Below, one piece after another: positions 58,625 to 64,000 of a stretch of DNA of 64,000 nt. This stretch comes from Rufibacter sp. XAAS-G3-1. GTDB lineage: Bacteria > Bacteroidota > Bacteroidia > Cytophagales > Hymenobacteraceae. Made by a program: the position numbers and the translations under genes. The stretch spans positions 1-64,000 of the forward strand of contig NZ_JABFAM010000012.1 of assembly GCF_013623775.1 (NCBI RefSeq). Reading direction: 5' to 3'. Each line of letters starts with the position of its first letter. Positions within the stretch are counted from its first letter, which is position 1. The notes below the pieces were generated by a model. The model ran no database searches. It was not told where the DNA came from and saw only the letters and a program-made list of their open reading frames with translations.

Positions 58625-60499
58625 TTACTTTACCACATACACATTGTCCCTCGGGTTAGAATCTGGCACATAGGTGCCTTTCAGTTCCAACTTTTTGACG
58701 ACTTTCTCGGGTTTGAAATCTACCTGAACCGAAGTGTTTCCAGTCTCCCACACAGACACGTTACGATGGATTTTGGAGGTGGTATTATCAGCGTAGGTGA
58801 TTACCAGCTCTACCGGGACGGGTTTGGTGCCTTTGGCCTGCACGGTGACTTGGTACTGCCCGGCTTGCTGCTGTACGTTGGCAATGGCTAGGTCAGGGTA
58901 GCCTTCGTCAAAGAACCAGCGTTTCCAGAACCAGTTGAGGTTGCGGCCCGCGCCAGCGTTCATGGCATTGAAGAAGTCCCAGGGCAGGGGGTGTTTGCCG
59001 TTCCATTGCCGGATGTAGTGGTGCAAAGCTTTGGTGAAAAGCGCATCGCCCAGCATCTGTTTTACATACAGGTAACCCAGGGCCGGTTTAGGGTAGGAAT
59101 TCAGGAAGAAAGGTGCGCCGTTCTGTTGCGTGGTCAAGGTCATGATGGGCATATCGGCCTCGGTGGCGGCCATCTGGGCATAGGGGGCCACGCCGTAATC
59201 ATCTACTAGGGTAGGTTCAATGATGGAAGAGATAATCCATTCGCCAAGAGTGGCCCAGCCTTCGTCCATCCAGCCGTACTTGGTTTCGTTGGTGCCCATG
59301 TAGAACGGGAACATGGTGTGGAAGATCTCATGGTCAGTGAGGGTGATGGCGTCCTCGCGGGTTTTCACGGGATTGTCGTTCACCATCATGGGGTATTCCA
59401 TCTGGTCCAGCCCATCAAATACGGTTTCGTGGGAGTAGGGGAAGGGCCATTGGGGGAACGTGTAGCTCATGGCCTCCACGGTTTTGCGGGCAAAATGGAT
59501 GACTTCCTCAAAATCATGGTGGGCGGGGTTGTAGGCCACATCTACGCGGGTGCGACGTTTGGTTTTGGGGTCTACCACCAGGCTGGAGGAGTTCCAGAGG
59601 TAATGGTCTGAGGTCGCGAACGCAAAATCCACCACGTTGTCTGCCTGGAATTTCCAGGTGTTGCGGGCGTTCTGGGCGGTGATGCCCTGGCGCTTCAGGT
59701 CGTCTTTGTCAATAATGGCGATGATGGCGTCTTTCTTTTCGGCATTCTCCAGGCGCTTGGCGTATTTCTTCGTGAGCACTTCCGAGGCATTTTTCAAATC
59801 ACCGGTGGCCCATACCACAAAGTTCTTCGGAACGGTAATCTCGGTGTTGAAGGAGCAGAAATCGTTGTAAAACTCAGCAGGCCCCAGGTACGGTATTCGG
59901 TTCCAGCCGTCCACATCGTCATACACGGCAATGCGCGGAAAGAAATAGGCCACGAACGCCGCACCCAATGAGTCTACCTGCCCGGTGCGCATGTGCGAAC
60001 CGGCGTTTAGGATGTAGTTGTAGGCGATGGAGAATTTCGCCTTCTGTTTGGGCGGAATAGGTTTGACGCGGAGGGTGAGATTAGTGGCATCAATGCGGAG
60101 TTTCTGTACCTCCTGCGGTTCCTGGTTCACGCTGAAGCGCTCAATCTGCACGCCTTCACTCACATCCTCGGGGGCAATGCCGCTGGCCCGGGGCGCTCCT
60201 TTCTGGTACAGGTTGGGGTAGAGTTTGAAGACAATCTGCTTGAGCGTATCGGGGCTGTTGTTGGTGTAGTCAATGTCTACGGTTCCGGCCAGTTTTCGGG
60301 AAAATGGGTCAAAATCAATCTTGATGGTGTAGTCGGCGGTATTTTGCCAGTAGCTTTTGCCGGGAGAACCGTCCTGGCTTCGGGTGCCTTTCTGGTAAGC
60401 GGCCGCGATGTTGCGGGGCATGGGCAGTTGCTGCTGGGCGAAGGCGCTGGTGCTCAACGCCAGCAAAGCACAAAGAAGGAGTTGTTTTGGGGTTCGCAT
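58625..60499 (-). CDS. M1 family metallopeptidase
   Basis: Exported zinc aminopeptidase-like protein of 624 aa with signal peptide (to AFAQQ, about residue 23). It has the N-terminal beta-saddle domain (TIKIDFDPFSRKLAGTVDIDYTNNSPDTLKQIVFKLYPN), the GxMEN-equivalent GLDQMEYPMMV (363-373) and the zinc site HEIFH (390-394) with the third ligand Glu413 in YGWMDEGWATLGEW, giving the exact HExxH-18-E spacing. The C-terminal part includes KMLGDALFTKALHHYIRQWNGKHPLPWDFF-like sequence and a beta end domain. Secreted peptidase of protein catabolism. Monocistronic, with a perfect hairpin about 100 bp before the start. Confidence 0.95.
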   Translation of the reverse strand: MRTPKQLLLCALLALSTSAFAQQQLPMPRNIAAAYQKGTRSQDGSPGKSYWQNTADYTIKIDFDPFSRKLAGTVDIDYTNNSPDTLKQIVFKLYPNLYQKGAPRASGIAPEDVSEGVQIERFSVNQEPQEVQKLRIDATNLTLRVKPIPPKQKAKFSIAYNYILNAGSHMRTGQVDSLGAAFVAYFFPRIAVYDDVDGWNRIPYLGPAEFYNDFCSFNTEITVPKNFVVWATGDLKNASEVLTKKYAKRLENAEKKDAIIAIIDKDDLKRQGITAQNARNTWKFQADNVVDFAFATSDHYLWNSSSLVVDPKTKRRTRVDVAYNPAHHDFEEVIHFARKTVEAMSYTFPQWPFPYSHETVFDGLDQMEYPMMVNDNPVKTREDAITLTDHEIFHTMFPFYMGTNETKYGWMDEGWATLGEWIISSIIEPTLVDDYGVAPYAQMAATEADMPIMTLTTQQNGAPFFLNSYPKPALGYLYVKQMLGDALFTKALHHYIRQWNGKHPLPWDFFNAMNAGAGRNLNWFWKRWFFDEGYPDLAIANVQQQAGQYQVTVQAKGTKPVPVELVITYADNTTSKIHRNVSVWETGNTSVQVDFKPEKVVKKLELKGTYVPDSNPRDNVYVVK

Positions 60500-60955
60500 T
60501 CAGTGGAAAGTAGCAGGTAAGAACGTCACGCTAAAGGTAAGGGCTTTCTCGCACCGGCCGTTGTAACTCAAGTGATTTTCCTTTGGGCCGATGAAAAGAA
60601 AAATGGATTTGGGCCTGTTTTCGCCAAAACAGGCCCAAATCCATTTACTTACCGGTTTGTGGGGCATGCCAGGCCCAAAAATGATGGTTTCATTGTCATA
60701 CTTTTGAGTTGAATGGCATGTGAACCGAACATGAAATGATAGGTGAATTTGAGAGAGAGCTGATTTCCCATTGACCCATTTAAGTAACAGGACAAATCAA
60801 GCTATCTCTTCCCCTGGCAAGAGGGAAAAATAGATAAGTACGCGAGTATGCGGACAAAATTGGTTTGACTTGCTTTTCTTGTTGTCCTGCTGCTTAGCAA
60901 CTGTTTCTAGCCTGTTTTTGAAAAAAGAGGCGATAAATAGAGACAGCTAAAAACA
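60500..60955. repeat. Intergenic region upstream of the M1 peptidase gene
   Basis: A perfect TGTTTT-N4-AAAACA hairpin (60601-60646) and a worn copy (60903-60937). 60853-60903 resembles 13045-13085. Otherwise nothing is seen. Confidence 0.6.
60601..60646. repeat. Perfect TGTTTT-N4-AAAACA hairpin (21-bp arms)
   Basis: Left arm 60601-60621, loop CGCC, right arm 60626-60646, no mismatch. The outer stem is AAATGGATTTGGGCC. Confidence 0.92.
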
Positions 60956-60983
60956 AAAAAGCCTGCTGGAAGGCAGGCTTTTT
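60956..60983 (-). terminator. Terminator of the heavy-metal-associated protein gene
   Basis: Stem A6-GCCTGC with GCAGGC-T5. It is 22 bases beyond the stop on the minus strand. Confidence 0.85.
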
Positions 60984-61005
60984 AAGATAGGAGGTAAGCT
61001 AAACA

Positions 61006-61356
61006 TTAGTGAACAGCGTCTTTCTTGCAGCAGGCATCCAGACGGTCGTAGGCACGTGGGGTGGCCGGAGAGTTATCGGCATCGTAGCCCAGTTCGTTCA
61101 CGGCTTTCTTGATTTTGTCAAGAGACGTTTTCTCGCCGTTGTAAGATACGGTCAGTACTTTAGAGTCTACATCCAGGGTGGCTTTGTTCACGCCTTTCTC
61201 ATAGGCCAAGCCTTTTTCAAGCGTGGCTTTGCACATGCCGCACACCGCCGAGGTTTTGATTTTCACTTCTTCACCTTTCTTGCCGCCCTGCGCAAAGCCA
61301 ACAGAGGCCAAACCGGTAAGTACCAAAGAGAGCATCCAGATTTTAAGAGTTTTCAT
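61006..61356 (-). CDS. Exported heavy-metal-associated (HMA) domain protein
   Basis: The 116 aa protein has a signal peptide (MKTLKIWMLSLVLTGLASVGFAQ) followed by an HMA/ferredoxin-like fold. EVKIKTSAVCGMCKATLEKGLAYEKGV carries the metal-binding CxxC at C39-C42, and TLDVDSKVLTVSYNGEKTSLDKIKKAVNELGYDAD completes the beta-alpha-beta-beta-alpha-beta pattern. A C-terminal CC pair (DACCKKDAVH, about 109) may add ligands. The likely metal is copper, inferred from the fold. It lies downstream of a TonB receptor gene, 277 bp on and same strand; such pairs suggest metal binding or transport in the envelope. Confidence 0.88.
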   Translation of the reverse strand: MKTLKIWMLSLVLTGLASVGFAQGGKKGEEVKIKTSAVCGMCKATLEKGLAYEKGVNKATLDVDSKVLTVSYNGEKTSLDKIKKAVNELGYDADNSPATPRAYDRLDACCKKDAVH

Positions 61357-61633
61357 GGTTGAATTTTAAAAGTTAAGTTATGGGTTAAAAGTAAATTTCT
61401 TGCTGAGGGATTACCGCCTGTTTTACCAAAATCAGGCCAAAAACGCCGCTTGCTTTAGTTGTCAGTTGTTAGTTTTCAGTTGTTAGATTGAAGCGTTTTG
61501 TATAGGGGCTCATTTCATAAAAAGAGCCCCTATACAAGAGTACATTTCTGTGCTTAGAGGCTGAGAAGACCTAAGCTAGGTTCTTGCTCTTCTCAGCAGA
61601 GAGTTCTAACAACTGACAACTAATAACTAACAA
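61357..61633. repeat. Intergenic region with heptamer arrays and two hairpins
   Basis: Array AGTTGTC, AGTTGTT, AGTTTTC, AGTTGTT at 61457-61486 is inverted against AGTTATT and AGTTGTC-type units read on the minus strand at 61606-61636. Between them are a perfect 14-bp hairpin (61498-61511 with 61524-61537) and an 8-bp stem (61561-61596, CTGAGAAG arms). A worn TGTTTT copy is at 61408-61445. Confidence 0.75.
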
Positions 61634-63856
61634 CTATTTCAAAGTAAACCGAAGACCAGCGTAAATCACCCGGCCAATCACCGGAGCCCACACCATACTG
61701 GCGTCAAATTCCTGGCTGAAAGGCCGGTCAGCAGCGATAATCGGGTTCTTTTGTTTGTGATCCAACAGGTTCTCGCCGCCCAGGTACACTTCCCAGCGTT
61801 TGAAGGCCCGGGTAATCTGTCCATTAAACACCGCGTACGGGTGAACAGTTCGCGTCATGATGGCGCTTTCGTGCTGATTCATGTCATGCTCCATGGAAGG
61901 TACCAGCCTTGTGCCGAACCACTGGGCCGTCAAATCGGCGCGCCACTTGTCGAAAGGTGTCGCGAAGCCCAGGTTCAGGAAGGCGCGGTGGTTTGGGATG
62001 AACGGCCGCTGCAACAGTTCACCGTTATAGGTGGTGCGCACGTCAAAGTACTTGTAGGCCGCCTTCATATCCAGCATGGAAGTCAACTCATACTGCACCT
62101 CGGCCTGGAAGCTTTTGGAGAAAGACCGACCGTTCAGGTTGGTGAACGTAATCTGGTACGGGCTGCTGTACATGTCCGGCACTACCTGGTTCTGGAAGGT
62201 GGTGTAGTAGTAGTCCGTGATAAAGGCCCCTTTGCGTTCGCCTACCTCAAAGTACTGCGTGAAGCTGCCGCCCAGGTTCCAGGCTTTCTCGGGTTGCAGG
62301 TTATTCTGGAAATAGAACGCCCGGTTGCTGATGAGTGAGGCCACGTTTTCGGCAATAGGATTGGCGACCCTGAAGCCTTTTCCGGCTGCCAGACGCAAAA
62401 TGGAATTCGGATTAAAGTCATATTTCACGTTGAAACGGGGCGTGTACACCCAGCCGTACAGATTATGATGGTCGGCCCGAACCCCGCCTACCAAAGTCAG
62501 ATTGGTGCTGTTTTGGTAAATGTACTCGAAAAACGCCCCCGGCACCCGCTCTTTCCGGCTCAGGCGCTGCCCGGCCAGGTTTTCCTGAAAGTCCTCGTAC
62601 TGGTAGCTTACCCCGGTTTTGTAGGTGTGGGCCGTATTGCCAAACGCCGACTGGAAAATCAAATTCGCCAGACCGCTGTTCTGGTACCCGTCATACGTTC
62701 TGGGGCCATAATGCGAGTCAAAATCATGGCGGGCCGCTGATAAAATCAACCCGATGCTCTGGTACGGCTTGTTCTTGAAGGTGTAAGACGTCTTGGAGAA
62801 GCCGCTCACGCGTTCCGTCTCCGACTCGGTGCCATAGAAACTGCCCTCCTCCTGCGGCATGCCTGAGCGATAACCCACTTGTCCGCCGGTGCGGGTTTCG
62901 CTGAGCGCCTGCACGCCTATTTCAGCTACCCATTGCTTGCCGGTATCGTATCTCCACTTGTTGAACGCGTTGTAATGCTTGCCCAGCGGTAAGTCCAGGA
63001 AACCGTCCTTGTTGTTGTCCACCCGGTGGTTCAGCTGGTCGGTGTGCAGCATGAGCACGGTGCTCAGTTTGGGCGTGAGGGTAAACGAGGTGTTCACGTT
63101 GGCATCCCACTTGGCCAGGCTGTTGCCGTAGAGGTTCACCAACAGTTTATCCGTTTTCTCCGGGTCTTTCAGCCGCACGTTCACCTGGCCCGAGATAGAC
63201 TCATAGCCATTCAGCACCGAACCGGTGCCTTTGATAATGTCAATGGCGTCAATATAAGTACCAGACAGGTAGTTCAAACGATAAGGCGTCGCCAAACCGC
63301 GCAAGGCCGGTACGTTATCGGTCGTCATCAAAGTATAAGCACCATCCAGGCCCAGCATCTGAATCTGCTTCGCGCCGGAAACCGCATCTGAGGTGGAAAC
63401 TTCCACCGAGGCGTTCGTCTCAAAGCTTTCGGCCAGGTTACAGCACGCTGACTTGGTTAAGTCCATGGCGGTGATGACCTGTGAGTTGGTAGGAGTGAGG
63501 GCCGAATACCGGTCTTGCTTGCCGGTAATGGTCACTTCCTGAATAGCGGTAGCAGACCGCAACTGCACTACTATATGCGCGCGGCCCTGCACCTGCACGG
63601 TATCTGGTTTGTAGCCGATGTAGGAGATCAGAACGGCGGTTTCGCCGCTGGGAGCCGGAGATAAGGTGAAATGCCCGTTGGCATCGGTGCTGGTGGCTTG
63701 GCTGGTACCCAACCAGATAACGGAGGCGCCAATAAGCGGGGTGGAATTAGCCGCATCTATCACGCGGCCAGCAAGCGTTTGGGCCATTCCCAGGAAAGGG
63801 AGCAGGAGCCCTGTTAAAGTCAAAGCGAATACTGCCTGACGTTTAGAAGATAACAT
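61634..63856 (-). CDS. TonB-dependent outer-membrane receptor
   Basis: The 740 aa protein has a signal peptide (to GMAQ, about residue 25), a carboxypeptidase-regulatory-like domain (LAGRVIDAANSTPLIGASVIWLGTSQATSTDANGHFTLSPAPSGETAVLISYIGYKPD, about 28-86), and a plug domain including NSQVITAMDLTKSACCNLAESFETNASVEVSTSDAVSGAKQIQMLGLDGAYTLMTTDNVPALRGLATPYRLNYLSGTYIDAIDIIKG. A barrel ends in the aromatic-Leu YAGLRFTLK. The CC in the plug (SACCNLAESF) is shared with receptors linked to copper or other metals in this phylum, by impression. The HMA protein downstream agrees with a metal or metal-chelate role. ATG at 63856. Confidence 0.93.
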   Translation of the reverse strand: MLSSKRQAVFALTLTGLLLPFLGMAQTLAGRVIDAANSTPLIGASVIWLGTSQATSTDANGHFTLSPAPSGETAVLISYIGYKPDTVQVQGRAHIVVQLRSATAIQEVTITGKQDRYSALTPTNSQVITAMDLTKSACCNLAESFETNASVEVSTSDAVSGAKQIQMLGLDGAYTLMTTDNVPALRGLATPYRLNYLSGTYIDAIDIIKGTGSVLNGYESISGQVNVRLKDPEKTDKLLVNLYGNSLAKWDANVNTSFTLTPKLSTVLMLHTDQLNHRVDNNKDGFLDLPLGKHYNAFNKWRYDTGKQWVAEIGVQALSETRTGGQVGYRSGMPQEEGSFYGTESETERVSGFSKTSYTFKNKPYQSIGLILSAARHDFDSHYGPRTYDGYQNSGLANLIFQSAFGNTAHTYKTGVSYQYEDFQENLAGQRLSRKERVPGAFFEYIYQNSTNLTLVGGVRADHHNLYGWVYTPRFNVKYDFNPNSILRLAAGKGFRVANPIAENVASLISNRAFYFQNNLQPEKAWNLGGSFTQYFEVGERKGAFITDYYYTTFQNQVVPDMYSSPYQITFTNLNGRSFSKSFQAEVQYELTSMLDMKAAYKYFDVRTTYNGELLQRPFIPNHRAFLNLGFATPFDKWRADLTAQWFGTRLVPSMEHDMNQHESAIMTRTVHPYAVFNGQITRAFKRWEVYLGGENLLDHKQKNPIIAADRPFSQEFDASMVWAPVIGRVIYAGLRFTLK

Positions 63857-64000
63857 GGGTTGGTTTCATTTAAGTATAACATCTGTTCTGGGGCAGAAGC
63901 ACAGGAACTGGCTTCGGCTAGGCGAAGAGATGAAAATCTTAAATGTTCAGGATGTGCAGACGATGCAGCAGGTCTCGGCCCGCCAAGGGGGGCGAGGTAT
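63857..64000. other. Right end of the window, upstream of the receptor gene
   Basis: GC-rich 5' region. A minus-strand frame remains open from 64000 into the receptor start but shows no recognisable family, so I do not call a gene. The receptor promoter should lie here. Confidence 0.3.

Noticed and set aside
58637-58663. Sigma-54-like TGGCAC-N5 sequence
   Set aside because: It lies inside the M1 peptidase coding region and lacks the -12 element.
63857-64000. Possible 3' end of a gene upstream of the second TonB receptor
   Set aside because: A minus-strand frame is open but runs into the receptor gene in another frame and shows no recognisable motif; the window ends too soon to decide.

Overview
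The window comes from a pigmented member of the Bacteroidota, most likely the Cytophagales family Hymenobacteraceae (Rufibacter/Pontibacter-like). This is an inference from gene content, not a database match. The signs are a type IX secretion C-terminal sorting domain, two TonB-dependent receptors with carboxypeptidase-regulatory N-terminal domains (one with a DUF4249 partner), near absence of Shine-Dalgarno sites, and a ketocarotenoid gene set (crtZ, crtI, crtB, crtW).

Layout. 1-81: the 3' end of a 5S rRNA and its terminator, so an rRNA operon lies just outside. 288-8018: purB, a GT51 transglycosylase with a long N-terminal region, a TerC-type membrane protein, a polyprenol-phosphate glycosyltransferase, HemY-type protoporphyrinogen oxidase and a GmhB-like phosphatase. 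8320-12842: a small lipoprotein and an arginine cluster (arginine decarboxylase, arginase-type ureohydrolase, argS). 13317-16727: a lipoprotein glutathione peroxidase, menA and a DEAD-box helicase. 16728-20036: an AT-rich stretch holding a large T9SS-secreted protein. 20177-36437: housekeeping genes (CaiB-type CoA-transferase, uup, murI, rarA, sppA, punA), a UPF0323 lipoprotein/ATP-grasp pair, and a flavodoxin-like oxidoreductase broken by a one-base frameshift. 37151-48603: a TonB receptor/DUF4249 pair, an M61 peptidase, a MacB/FtsX-type permease, and a divergent NtrC-type regulator/kinase pair with candidate sigma-54 promoters on both sides. 48762-58405: thioredoxin, a secreted lipase-like hydrolase and the carotenoid region (crtZ, a CarH-like B12-binding MerR regulator, an ECF sigma factor, crtI, crtB, an unknown gene, ispH, crtW). 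58625-63856: an M1 peptidase and a heavy-metal-associated protein downstream of a second TonB receptor.

The most unusual content is between the genes. More than 35 recognisable copies of one hairpin family occur in 64 kb. The best copies are perfect inverted repeats with 20-32 bp arms, always a 4-base loop and a constant TGTTTT-N4-AAAACA apex, but with unrelated outer stems. Worn copies sit upstream of many genes, form the first codons of menA and crtW, and one is read in frame inside argS. Other palindrome families (apices GGAGT-N3-ACTCC, AGTCT-N2-AGACT, TGTC-N4-GACA and more) follow the same rule of fixed apex and variable but self-complementary stem. Several are assembled into composite elements, including a roughly 170 bp four-hairpin element present twice. 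Intergenic arrays of degenerate 7-base tandem repeats, often in inverted pairs, form a further layer.

The carotenoid region reads as a light-regulated module. The CarH-like protein has the W-x9-E-H motif and an upper-axial-His-type B12 region. A near-perfect GTTTAA-type palindrome lies directly upstream of the sigma factor that heads crtI-crtB, and ispH supplies isoprenoid precursor. No lycopene cyclase is present in the window.
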